Shown: piece after piece, positions 10,115 to 18,707 of the stretch
Layout of the letters: the number at the start of each line of letters is the position of its first letter
Numbering within the stretch: the stretch's first letter is position 1
Origin: Chrysochromulina tobinii
Lineage: Eukaryota; Haptophyta; Prymnesiales; Chrysochromulinaceae
DNA: 37,610 nucleotides
NCBI GenBank assembly: GCA_001275005.1
Contig: JWZX01002586.1
Span: 1 to 37,610, forward strand
Reading direction: 5' to 3'
Position numbers and translations under genes: made by a program
Notes under the pieces: model-generated
Told to the model about the DNA's origin: nothing
What the model saw: only the letters and a program-made list of their open reading frames with translations
Database searches by the model: none

Positions 10115-11089
10115 ATGGCGGTGCCGAGCATGGCGAATCCCAACCCCGCAGCTACGTACATGCCGCAGCCAGCGCAAACAATCACGCAGCGACAGCTCGC
10201 CACCTTTGGCCGCGTCGCCAGCCCATCCTCGCAGCACTACCCGCCTGCCGCCACGGCCGCAGCAACATCGCCCTTCACGCCGAAGCCGATCGGGATGCGC
10301 TCCAGCCCGCCGTTGGTCTCGAGCCCGTCGACCTCCTTCTCATCAGATTCGCCCACCGTGTGCCCGGAGGTGTCCATCGACCTCTCGCGTGCAGCCGACC
10401 TCGATGTTGACAGGCTGCTCGAGCCGCGACCTCGCGATCAGGGCACGATGCGCTGCACCGTGAAGCGACTGCGCGAGAAGCACACGCTCGAGCTCTACCT
10501 CGAGGAGGGCAACGTCTTCGTCCTCTCCGCCACACGCAAGGGCAAGGAGTGGATCATCTCCGAGCAGCAGCAGGGCTGCGAGCCGCGCAAGCACCTTGCG
10601 CGGGTGCGTCAGGGCAAGGAGCGCACGTTCAGCATCGTGCGCGCGCGGCACGACGGGCACGAGAGCGCACCCGAGCTGTGCTACGTGGCGCACAGCACCC
10701 ATCAGCTCGGCAACGGCCTGCCCGATCTCAACGTGATGCGCGTCGCGATGCCGCGGCCGCCTATTGGCGCGCTCGACGCACAGCACGGCGAGCTCGGGAG
10801 AGTGTTGGGTGAGCTCGGCGCCAAGCGCTCGCCCGAGCACGTCTCGATCCTCGAATCGCGCCGCCCCAAGTGGAACGCGCGCACCGAGACGTACGAGCTC
10901 CCCTTCGGCGGGCGCGCCAACTGGGCCTCCGCGCGCAATTTCCAGCTCGTCGAGCGCGGTGCGTCTGAAGGGTCTGCGGTGGCCCTGCTCTACGGCAAGA
11001 TGGAGGAGGACGAGTTTGCGCTCGACTTTGCGTTCCCGCTTTCGCTGCTCAACGCCTTCGCCATCGTTCTCACCACGTGGGGCTGGTAG
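10115..11089 (+). CDS. Tubby-like protein
   Basis: This intronless 324-residue protein has a low-complexity Ser/Pro/Ala N-terminus (about residues 1-95) and a C-terminal tubby domain. Supporting segments are TMRCTVKRLREKHTLELYLE (start of the barrel), FVLSATRKGKEWIIS, the RPKWNARTETYELPFGGR stretch matching the family's 'KPPxWNxxxxxYxLxFxGR' region, ASARNFQLV, LLYGKMEEDEFALDF, and a terminal LSLLNAFAIVLTTWGW that parallels the usual 'SAFQAFAIxLSSF' helix. Tubby domains bind PI(4,5)P2 and in flagellates help deliver membrane proteins to cilia. The final helix is divergent. The Met at 10115 is the first in frame, and MANPNP at residue 6 is an alternative. Confidence 0.85.
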   Translation: MAVPSMANPNPAATYMPQPAQTITQRQLATFGRVASPSSQHYPPAATAAATSPFTPKPIGMRSSPPLVSSPSTSFSSDSPTVCPEVSIDLSRAADLDVDRLLEPRPRDQGTMRCTVKRLREKHTLELYLEEGNVFVLSATRKGKEWIISEQQQGCEPRKHLARVRQGKERTFSIVRARHDGHESAPELCYVAHSTHQLGNGLPDLNVMRVAMPRPPIGALDAQHGELGRVLGELGAKRSPEHVSILESRRPKWNARTETYELPFGGRANWASARNFQLVERGASEGSAVALLYGKMEEDEFALDFAFPLSLLNAFAIVLTTWGW

Positions 11090-11404
11090 CACCTTCCGTG
11101 ATTCGCCCCTCTCTCTTCTAATGTATTGCGCTTCCACAGGCACAGCCGCGCGGGCGATCATCAGACTCAGCTCAGAGCACCGCACGGTTATCGCAAGTTA
11201 CGGTGCACGGCCACGATGGGATGCGGCCCGCGAGACGTTGACGCTTGCGCGGGTGTCACAGTGTTGCTCTTGCGCTGTGTGTAGTAGGTGAAACCGCTCT
11301 TGTCGTGTACTTCAAAGTTAGTACGGAAGGTTTCGATAGAATTTCGATACGATATCGATCGATAGAATTTCGAATAATTCGCGCCGGGACGGGGAACGGC
11401 CCCG

Positions 11405-11420
11405 CCAAGAACGTTCTTGG
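11405..11420. repeat. Perfect 16-bp palindrome CCAAGAACGTTCTTGG
   Basis: The sequence equals its own reverse complement. It lies five bases upstream of a second 16-bp palindrome. Confidence 0.9.
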
Positions 11421-11425
11421 GAGTG

Positions 11426-11441
11426 GGACTTCCGGAAGTCC
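11426..11441. repeat. Perfect 16-bp palindrome GGACTTCCGGAAGTCC
   Basis: The sequence equals its own reverse complement and is the partner of the palindrome at 11405-11420. Confidence 0.9.
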
Positions 11442-11797
11442 TAAGAGTAAGACCCGCGGCCCGCCCGCGGCGCACGACGGTCTCGACGGCTCAGCGCACG
11501 GGTCGACGCGCGGGACGGGCGACACGGAACGGTCCGACGCGCCGGACGGAGACGGAGATAGTCGATTAGGACGATTACTGTCAACGGATATCGCTCATCG
11601 GGCTGGACGGTAGTCGGTACTGGGACCGGACGCGAAGCCGAGAACGCGAGACACGTGCGCGAAGTGAGGAGGAGACGCCGCGGTCCCGTTGGTGCGGGCT
11701 GCCTGCGTGGCACGCAACAGGGCTGCGCGCCGCGAACACCCTCAGGTCTGTGACAGTGGACTTGCGATCTCTGAGCATAGGCTGTAGTGGGTTGCAG

Positions 11798-14197
11798 TCA
11801 GTCCACAGAAACCCATCCCGGTGAGAGGATGGTGTTGGGAGTACCGGTGGGCAACCCATCTGCCTGTGCCCTGCCATGCCCCCCATAGCGCTCTGGGCTC
11901 GTCAACGGATTCACATAAAGTGCCTCCGCTGCCGCGCCTAGGCCACTTCTGGGCGCCATGTCGGGCTCTTGCATGCTCGCATCCGGTGAACGCGATGGCA
12001 AGAGCTCTTCCTGAAGCCCGCCGGCCCTCGGCGGCGCGCCGGCGGTGAGCCGTCCGGTAGGCGCGGTTGCGCCTTCGTCCGGCAGCCCCGCCAGCACACC
12101 CAACGGCAAACGGCCGGAGACACTCGCTCGCACGAGGGCTGCATTGTTCTCACGGAGCAGGCGGAGCTGTGCAAGCACCTGCCTCTCGAAGACCATCGGG
12201 AGGAGGCCGCGCCCAATCCCATGCAGTAGCACATAGGCGGTGAGGCATGAGAGCAGCACACACGAGCTCTGCTCGCCGTCAAGCCCGAAAATCAGGATTA
12301 CGCACAAAGGGAGGGACAGGAAGAGCGCCCCGAGGCTCGTGACGCTGTTCGCCATGAGGCACGTGAGCGGGAAGACGAGCGGCATGCTGCACCGGTGGAT
12401 GATGAGCGTTGAGTCCTCGTTGCACCAGAGGAAGATGGCACACCCGACGCAGCCACCAAGGAACATGGTTGGGAAGAACTTGCCACCCACGAAGCCGAAA
12501 CTGAGCGCCGTGCGAGTCGCGAGCAGCTTGACTACACCGATGCCGATCAGCGTGCTGGGTGCGAGCGTGCGGTTGTTGGTGCCAGCGAGGAGGTAGCGCA
12601 GAAAGTCTGTACCCTCGCCCAAGCAAAACGGCTGCAAAACGGCCCACAGCCCAATGAGGAGGCCCCCGAGAATGGGTTGGAGCAGCGCACCGAGCGAGGC
12701 GACCTCGTCACAGATCGGGCGGGCGGTGCACAGGCTGAGCAGCCGATACCTCAACAGGCTCGTCTTGGACGTCCACCAAAAGTTGAGGCGCGTGTGATCG
12801 AGCCAGCAGAGAAGGCGCAGCCCGAGCGTCTGCAGCACCGCACCCACGATCTCCCCGAGCAGTGCGAGCCCGCAGCCAAGCACTCCGAAAAGCATGGCCA
12901 CGGGGTAGTGCCAGAGCTCGACGACCCACGCTTTCTGCAAGAGGAAGAGGAACACGTCGGCGGACGACGCGCCAGTCGAGGCGACGAGGTCGTCGGAGGT
13001 CAAGTCGTCCGCCGAGAGAAAGGTGTTAGACGCACCGAGCGAGTAGACAACTGCGCCAACGCTCCCGCCAAACGTGACAAAGATGACGAACTGGGCAAAG
13101 TCAAAGCGGAACTTGGAGTGCGGTAGCTCGCCCGGTGCGGCGGCCGACCGCTTCGCATCGACGGCAACGTCCTTGGCGCACCCGAGGCAGCTTAGTGCTC
13201 CGGCGGCTCGTCGGCCCACACCCGTCAGCCTCGCCTCCGCTGTACCGGAAGGCTCCGCCGCTGCCGTGGCCGTGGCCTCTGCCGTTGCCGTTGCATCTGC
13301 CCTTGCCGTTGCATCTGCCCTTGCCTGCTTTCGGAGCGCATGGGCCTCATCCCGCTCCGCGAGTGCAGCGACAGACGCCTTTACAGCGGCCACGGAGATG
13401 ATGGTCGTCGTGATGTTCAGCTCGAGCATGAGGGCAATCGCACAGATGAGTCCCGGGAAGATGTTGACGAAGGCCGTCGCCATCCCGATCAGCACATACT
13501 CCTCGCTAAAGCCACGCTGCACCTCTCGCTCAGATCCTGCCCCTGCGCCGCCTGCCCCTCGTGGGCCCACCTTCAGTAGCCGATGCAGACCCGCGCCGAC
13601 GCCTGCGCCGAAGGAGCCGTTGGGAGCCTCCGGGCCTACGCTCGCGCCGCATCCAATCGCCACGGCCCCGCAGAGCAGGATAAAATAGCCGTGCACCATG
13701 TGGCCCTCGAGGGATCCGACCTCGACCACGAGGTTAGGGGTGAGTCGCGGAAAGACACGAGAGGAGGTGCGGTGCGTAGCATCCCTGTCAAAGATGCCGA
13801 AGAAGACGCTGAAGAAGGTGCCCAGCAGCTTCAGACCGGCGATCACGGCACCGCCACACGTGGTGTACACGATCCATCGCCACTCTCCGCTTCCCCAAGC
13901 AGCATATGCAGTCACGTTGTGAGGCACGACGCTCGTACCATCGTATGCCAGGCCGTGGTCCAATTCGTCGGTGTGCCACGTGGCCTGCGCAATAGAGGTC
14001 GCAATCAGTTGAAAGAGGAGTGCACCACACGCAGTCAAAGCGCCCGCCGCGCAGCTGGCGAGCAACGTCCACCAAAATTTGTGCTCCAGTCCGAATGAAG
14101 AGCCGGCGAAGCGCCACATGTATAGCGTGGAGGCTGCGTCCTCGCCATAGTGGTGTGACAACGTCTGAAATGGCCTCGAGCGGGGTGGAAGTGTCAT
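11798..14197 (-). CDS. CLC-family chloride channel or Cl-/H+ antiporter
   Basis: This 799-residue intronless membrane protein has the CLC fold. The gating region reads GCGASVGPEAPNGSFG (about residues 180-195), where the family has GxSxGxEGP, and the gating glutamate is kept. The later GFVGGKFFPTMFLGGCVG segment matches the conserved GxFxP anion-filter loop. Many hydrophobic helices lie around them. The first filter motif (GSGIP) is not recognisable; VEVGSLEG sits roughly where it would be expected. A cytosolic-looking loop rich in Ala, Thr and Glu (about residues 275-345) is inserted between membrane helices. No CBS domains are evident in the hydrophilic C-terminal tail of about 120 residues. 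Likely role: anion transport across the plasma membrane or an organelle membrane. Confidence 0.85.
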   Translation of the reverse strand: MTLPPRSRPFQTLSHHYGEDAASTLYMWRFAGSSFGLEHKFWWTLLASCAAGALTACGALLFQLIATSIAQATWHTDELDHGLAYDGTSVVPHNVTAYAAWGSGEWRWIVYTTCGGAVIAGLKLLGTFFSVFFGIFDRDATHRTSSRVFPRLTPNLVVEVGSLEGHMVHGYFILLCGAVAIGCGASVGPEAPNGSFGAGVGAGLHRLLKVGPRGAGGAGAGSEREVQRGFSEEYVLIGMATAFVNIFPGLICAIALMLELNITTTIISVAAVKASVAALAERDEAHALRKQARADATARADATATAEATATAAAEPSGTAEARLTGVGRRAAGALSCLGCAKDVAVDAKRSAAAPGELPHSKFRFDFAQFVIFVTFGGSVGAVVYSLGASNTFLSADDLTSDDLVASTGASSADVFLFLLQKAWVVELWHYPVAMLFGVLGCGLALLGEIVGAVLQTLGLRLLCWLDHTRLNFWWTSKTSLLRYRLLSLCTARPICDEVASLGALLQPILGGLLIGLWAVLQPFCLGEGTDFLRYLLAGTNNRTLAPSTLIGIGVVKLLATRTALSFGFVGGKFFPTMFLGGCVGCAIFLWCNEDSTLIIHRCSMPLVFPLTCLMANSVTSLGALFLSLPLCVILIFGLDGEQSSCVLLSCLTAYVLLHGIGRGLLPMVFERQVLAQLRLLRENNAALVRASVSGRLPLGVLAGLPDEGATAPTGRLTAGAPPRAGGLQEELLPSRSPDASMQEPDMAPRSGLGAAAEALYVNPLTSPERYGGHGRAQADGLPTGTPNTILSPGWVSVD

Positions 14198-14293
14198 GAG
14201 AAGGAACTAAATCCCTTTGAGGCCTAGTAGCTAGCGCCGCCTCCCCTTTTTCCTCGACCTCATCTTCTTACGAGACGCCCGGCCATTCAAGCG

Positions 14294-17200
14294 TCAACTT
14301 TGGAGCCTACCACGGCGCTTCTCGCCCATCTCGGCGCTCTGAAAAAGCGCCTCGAGTAGTTCATCCGAGAGGACACAGCCCACGTGTCGCGTAGCACCGT
14401 CGGCGAGCGGCGAGCGGCCTCGCTGAAACTCAACTACGATCTTCCGGCACGTGCCGGCACAGCCGCAACGTGGTCCAAGGGAGACTTGGTGCACAAATGG
14501 TGGGAAGGAACGCACGAGTGCACTGCGCGACGAGACGAGGCGCCAGTGCGGCCCGCCGGTGGGGTCCAGGAGCAGCTGGCCACCCAGGTCGGCTGTTTCC
14601 GGGCAGGCGCACACGCCGAGCTCCGCGACGATCGGATGAGCCTCTGGGTGCGGGCAGCGCGAGCAGCGGCCTTCGTCGTCGGGATCCATGCCGCCTGGCA
14701 GCGGCGGCTGGCAGAAGCATCCGGGGCAGAGGGGGTACGCGCGCTGCCCGGCGGCGCCGCGCGTATTCGGTGCGAAGAGGAGCAGCTCATATGCGCACAG
14801 TGGGCAGCGGCGCTCATTGTAGAGCCGGAAGCTCCCTCCCACTGGTAAAGGGATGGTCCGAGATGGGATCTCCGCGGTCCGAGATGGGATCTCCGTGAGC
14901 TCCGCGGTCTGCGCGTTGTATAGATGCGGGCGCGGGTGTAGCCTCAGCCGTAGGTAGTGGCCTGAATGCGGCGCGCGGCAAAACGGCTTCGAGTCCCGTC
15001 CGAGGACGCCGTCGGCACCATCGACGGCACCATCGATGCGGGCGCTTCCATCGTCCGCAACCGGCGTCGGCTTGGCGATGTCCCACTGCAATGTGCCGCC
15101 ATACTGCTCGATGAACTGAGCGAGGGTGTACGCGTTGCCGTCGGTGATGTCGATGCGACGCTCCTCACCACCGCCTCCACGTGTGTCACCGCCACCCTCG
15201 CCAACCCCCACACCGTCACCTCCGCCTCCATCACCGCCAGCTCCACCTCCGCCAGCTCCACCGCTGCCTCCACCGCCGCCTCCACTGCCGCCTCCGCCGC
15301 CGCCTCCGCCGCCGCCTCCGCCTCCACCACCAAAGGATGCCTCCAAGAGCTCATGCAGGAGGCCGATGTTGCGCGTCAGGTGCTCAAACTTGGCGCGGAA
15401 CTCTTGCAGGCAGTGCGCGACCACAACGGCGCGTTTCGTCTCGCCTCGAGCGATGCGATCGAGCTGTGCCTCGACGTGCGAGCGGACCGTCGGCAGCACC
15501 AGCTCCGGGTCAATGCGCCGAATCGCCTGGGCGAGTGCGAGTCCGACGGACGTAGGCAATCAGCATGCAATTAGATAGGCCATCAGAGGCCATCAGCGGC
15601 ACCTGGGCGAGTGCCAGCCCGACGGACGTAGGCAATCAGCATGCAATTAGATAGGCCATCAGAGGCCATCAGCGGCACCTGGGTGAGTGCCAGCCCGACG
15701 AACGTAGGCAATCAGCATGCAATTAGATAGGCCATCAGAGGCCATCAGCGGCACCTGGGTGAGTGCCAGCCCGAGGGAGGTAGGCAATCAGCATGCAATT
15801 GGATAGGCCATCAGAGGCCATCAGCGGCACCTGGGTGAGTGCCAGCCCGAGGGAGGTAGGCAATCAGCATGCAATTAGATAGGCCATCAGAGGCCATCAG
15901 CGGCACCTGGGTGAGTGCCAGCCCGAGAGGGGTAGGCTCGAAGCGCCGCCCGCCCGTGCCGCCGAGCAGACGAACGTACTTGCGCTGCTCGATCGTGTGG
16001 ATATGAGTGGCAATCGAGGCATCGGTGCCGATCCCATTCATCTCCATGAGCCCAATCAGCTCACTCTCACTCAGGGCGGACGGCTCGGTGGTCGCGTGCT
16101 CCTCGAGCGTCACCGGACCGAAGGCGTATCGACTCGCGACACAGACCCAATCCGGCAGAGGCTCGCATGGCGGCGCAAGGCGCGGCAGCACACGGTACCT
16201 GATGACGGAGGCCATCAGTGGCAGTCAGTGTCCCTCTTCAAAGCCTCTCGATGTCACTCAGCGCCCATCAGCCGTCATCCACGGCAATCAGCATACCGGC
16301 CACGCTCAATCAGCACGGCAATCAGCATACCAGCCACTCTCAATCATCTCACGCCCTCGCGCCTCGAAGACCTCGCCGCCCACGTCGACGGTCGCGAGCA
16401 CGACACGAAGCCGCGCATCCGGCGAGACCGAAGCCAGGAAGGTGCGTGCGACGAGCTCGTACAGACGCCACGCGTCGAAGCCTCCGCAGGCACACGCCTG
16501 CTCACGCGTCGCGGCGGCTACCGGCGTGATCGGCGGGTGATCGCCCGCGTCCACAGCGCCCGGCCGCTTGCGCAACTGTGGGGATGCGGGCGCCGTAGTG
16601 AGCACTTGCATGCAGGGCGGGCGCCCTGCCACTTGCGCGCCTGCCGCCGCTTAGTCTTTTCGAGTCTCAGTGGCAAGCAGTGGCAAGCAGTGGCAAGCAG
16701 TGGCAAGCAGTGGCAAGCAGTGGCAAGCAGTGGCAAGCAGTGGCAAGCAGTGGCAAGCAGTGGCAAGCAGTGGCAAGCAGTGGCAAGCAGTGGCAAGCAG
16801 TGGCAAGCAGTGGCAAGCAGCGTCCATCAGCGCACCTGCAGACGCCCAGGCTCTTCGAGGAGCCACGCCGCATGCTCGCCCCACTCGGGGTGCCCCTGCT
16901 GGGCGCGCACCTGTGGGGAGCAGGGCGCCGTGGTGAGCACTTGCATGCAGGGCGTGCTCGCCCCACTCGGGGTGCCCCCGCAGCGCGCGCACTGTCGTTA
17001 CGAAATCGAACCCCTCGGGGTAAGCTGTGGACTCGGTGCGTGGGTAAGAGAGTAGCCCGCCCATGTACCTGATCAGGGAGTCCATTGCGTCGCACTCAGT
17101 CGCACTCAGTCGCACTCAGTCGCAATCGTGGGTGCGAGAGCCGCTCGCCAAGGTACAATCCCTCTGCGATTTCGTCAAGGTACAATCCCTCTGCGATTTC

Positions 17201-18707
17201 GTCAAGGTACAATCCCTCTGCGATTTCGTCAAGGTACAATCCCGAAGGGTTCGATTTCGTCCATCAAGGTACAATCCCTCTGCGATGCGCATCGCCGAAT
17301 GGGCACCGAGCCCGAGCGCCGCCGAGCATGTCTTGAGCAGCTGCACAGTATTGAGGCCGAGCGGCCGTGCTCGGGTCTCTTCTGTTTCGTCAAGCTGCGA
17401 GAGCGCCGCGGCGGGCGCTTCTCGCACGAGCTGGCAGCACACTGCAGCGACGCCGCGGTCGAAGACGCGAGAGCGACGCCAGTGCACCTGTGGGGAGGAG
17501 GGCGCCGTGCTGAGCACGTGCATGCGCGAAGACGCGAGAGCGACGCCAGTGCACCTGTGGGGAGGAGGGCGCCATGGTGAGCACTTGCATGCGCGAAGAC
17601 GCGTGAGCGACGCCAGTGCACCTCCAGCGACGGAGTCGTGGGCGCTCCCGGTGCCGCCGCCGCCGCCGCCACCTCCTCCATAGCCGATTTGGCGATGTCC
17701 CACTGCAAGGTGCCGCCGTACTCGGCGATGAATTCGGCCTTCGTGTACGCATTGCCGTCGGTGATGTCGATGCGCCGCTCTTCGCCCGCCTTCAACGGTG
17801 CTCCGCCGTGAGCGCCGCCGAGAGGGCCCTGCAACCAGCGCGGAGCGCCCGAGCCCCTGGGTCAGTTTCTGTAATCCGGGCTCATCAGCGCTCATCAGCG
17901 CTCATCAGCGCTCATCAGCGCTCATCAGCGCTCATCAGCGCTCATCAGCGCTCATCAGCGCTCATCAGCGCTCAACACCTGCAAGCGGGCCGCCAGCGTC
18001 CAGTACGGCTCGGGCACGAAGGCGGCGATCTCGAGGTGGCGCTGCACGACGAAGCCGAGGGCGGGCGTCTGGCATGGGCCGAAGCTGATCGTCGTGTTTG
18101 CCAGCCGCTTGATCCGGTCGCTCACTGACTGCGTCAAGTAGCGCGTGAATGCGACGCCTACCTTGAGATCCAGCTCCTGGCGCGCGTCCACCGCCGACGC
18201 CTCCGCCTCATTCGGCTGTGTGAGTGTCTCCATCGCGCGGCTGACGGACGCTGCCGAGACGGCGGAGAAGCGTGCGCGCCACACACGCCGCGCGTCGCCC
18301 GCTGCCGGACGCAGCGCTGGCAGCACGATGTGCATCACCTCGAAGCAGATGTTCTCGCCCTCACGGTCGCAATCAAGCCACAGGACGAGATGGGAGCAGC
18401 CCTTGGCCGCCTCGCGCAAGTGATTGCACACGGCACCGCTCGTAGGCGTCTTCACAGTGCCACACGAGAAGAGCTCGATCGGCGGACGATCCCACGAAGA
18501 GGCGTAAGGCTCTGTAAAGTCCAAGTTGAACACGTGGCCCTTGACCGACGTGACCCTAAACCTCGCGGGCTTGCCGAGAAAGGATCCGTCGAGCTCGTGC
18601 ACGTCTGTCTCCCCGTGCCGCACGCTCACAGCTCGCTCGTGTGCAAGAAATGTCGCAATCGCTGCGGCGAGCGAGGGCTTCTCGGCCACATGCAGGATGT
18701 GTTCCAT
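14294..18707 (-). CDS. TOP3B: DNA/RNA topoisomerase III-beta, eight exons
   Basis: Type IA topoisomerase. Exons, 5' to 3' on the minus strand: 17979-18707, 17622-17828, 17273-17487, 16993-17068, 16836-16910, 16331-16575, 15907-16198 and 14294-15526. They total 3072 bases (1023 codons plus stop) with every phase consistent. Exon 1 carries the Toprim domain (HVAEKPSLA, VKGHVFNLDF, LWLDCDREGENICFEV) and RYLTQSVSDR. The exon 3/4 junction rebuilds RIAEGLYMGGLLSYPRTES with the catalytic Tyr. Exon 6 has DAGDHPPITP and exon 7 has LMEMNGIGTDASI. Exon 8 holds cysteine-rich zinc-binding repeats typical of TOP3B (RCPLCAYELLLF, YPLCPGCFCQPPLPGG). The start is set at MEHILHVAEKPS; an earlier Met at 18800 is less likely. 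Oddities: a 15-glycine run, two copies of an extra module, and a degraded first zinc pair. Confidence 0.9.
15066..15164 (-). other. Inserted 'RRIDITDGNAYT' module, copy 2 (TOP3B exon 8)
   Basis: About 33 residues (EERRIDITDGNAYT to GGTLQWDIAKPTP) follow the glycine run. They have no counterpart in other TOP3B proteins that I know. The same module occurs in exon 2 at 17690-17788. Confidence 0.8.
15527..15906 (-). repeat. TOP3B intron 7: five tandem 76-bp GT...AG units
   Basis: The intron is exactly 5 x 76 = 380 bp. On the minus strand every unit starts GTGCCGCTGATGG and ends GGCACTCxCCCAG (the last reads CGCACTCGCCCAG), so each is itself a possible intron. The end of most units (CTGGCACTCACCCAG) copies the end of exon 7 (LGLALTQ). 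Units carry CTGAT and CTAAT branch-point-like sites. Confidence 0.92.
16199..16330 (-). repeat. TOP3B intron 6 with a 34-bp duplicated donor segment
   Basis: The donor is GGCTG/GTATGCTGATTGCC. A 34-bp-spaced copy of the exon 6 end plus donor (ATTGAGxGTGGCxGGTATGC) lies inside the intron, at 16283-16316 on the plus strand. The junction is phase 2 and rebuilds GREMIESGWYRVLP. Confidence 0.75.
16576..16835 (-). repeat. TOP3B intron 5: fifteen 10-bp repeats and an introner tail
   Basis: Plus-strand TGGCAAGCAG is repeated 15 times from 16671 to 16820. Near the 3' splice site lies the shared tail (GCATGCAAGTGCTCAC ... ATCCCCACAG). Upstream of the tail is a degenerate copy of the start of exon 6 (GCGCAAG-GGC-GGGCGC). 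Confidence 0.9.
16911..16992 (-). repeat. TOP3B intron 4: 82-bp introner-like intron
   Basis: The first 38 or so bases of the intron (from GTGCGCGCGCTGC) are a near copy of the start of exon 5 (GTGCGCGCCCAGC...GAGTGGGGCGAGCA). The rest is the shared tail with GCATGCAAGTGCTCAC and CTGCTCCCCACAG. Confidence 0.88.
17069..17272 (-). repeat. TOP3B intron 3: 27-bp donor repeats and 10-bp repeats
   Basis: Plus-strand copies of CAAGGTACAATCCCTCTGCG begin at 17149, 17176 and 17203, with a variant at 17230 and the original exon-end copy at 17265. On the minus strand each repeats the exon 3 end and the GTACCTTG donor. Three copies of CGCACTCAGT follow from 17091 to 17120. The exon 3 to exon 4 splice is phase 2. 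Confidence 0.88.
17488..17621 (-). repeat. TOP3B intron 2: two tandem 67-bp GT...AG units
   Basis: Each unit starts GTGCACTGGCGTCGCTC, which is also the start of exon 3 (VHWRRSRVF), and ends with the shared tail GCGCATGCA-GTGCTCA...CTCCTCCCCACAG. Copies start on the minus strand at 17621 and 17554. Exon 3 itself starts at 17487. Confidence 0.92.
17690..17788 (-). other. Inserted 'RRIDITDGNAYT' module, copy 1 (TOP3B exon 2)
   Basis: This copy encodes EERRIDITDGNAYTKAEFIA and YGGTLQWDIAKS. It is similar at the DNA level to the copy at 15066-15164, with differences mainly in the TKAEFIAEY/TLAQFIEQY part. Confidence 0.8.
17829..17978 (-). repeat. TOP3B intron 1: nine 10-bp GCTGATGAGC repeats
   Basis: Plus-strand CTCATCAGCG is repeated nine times from 17881 to 17970. 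On the transcribed strand each unit contains CTGAT, a branch-point-like sequence. The donor is CTTGCAG/GTGTTG and the acceptor is CTGGTTGCAG; the junction is phase 0. Confidence 0.9.

Larger units (their letters stand above)
11090..11797. other. Convergent 3' intergenic region with a cluster of palindromes
   Basis: This lies between the tubby gene and the CLC gene, whose 3' ends face each other. It holds an AT-rich patch with GATAGAATTTCGA at about 11334 and again at about 11361, followed by two perfect 16-bp palindromes that are listed separately. Confidence 0.5.

Noticed and set aside
15527-17970. Possible CRISPR array
   Set aside because: The repeats are direct tandems without unique spacers, and they lie exactly within spliceable introns of a eukaryotic gene.
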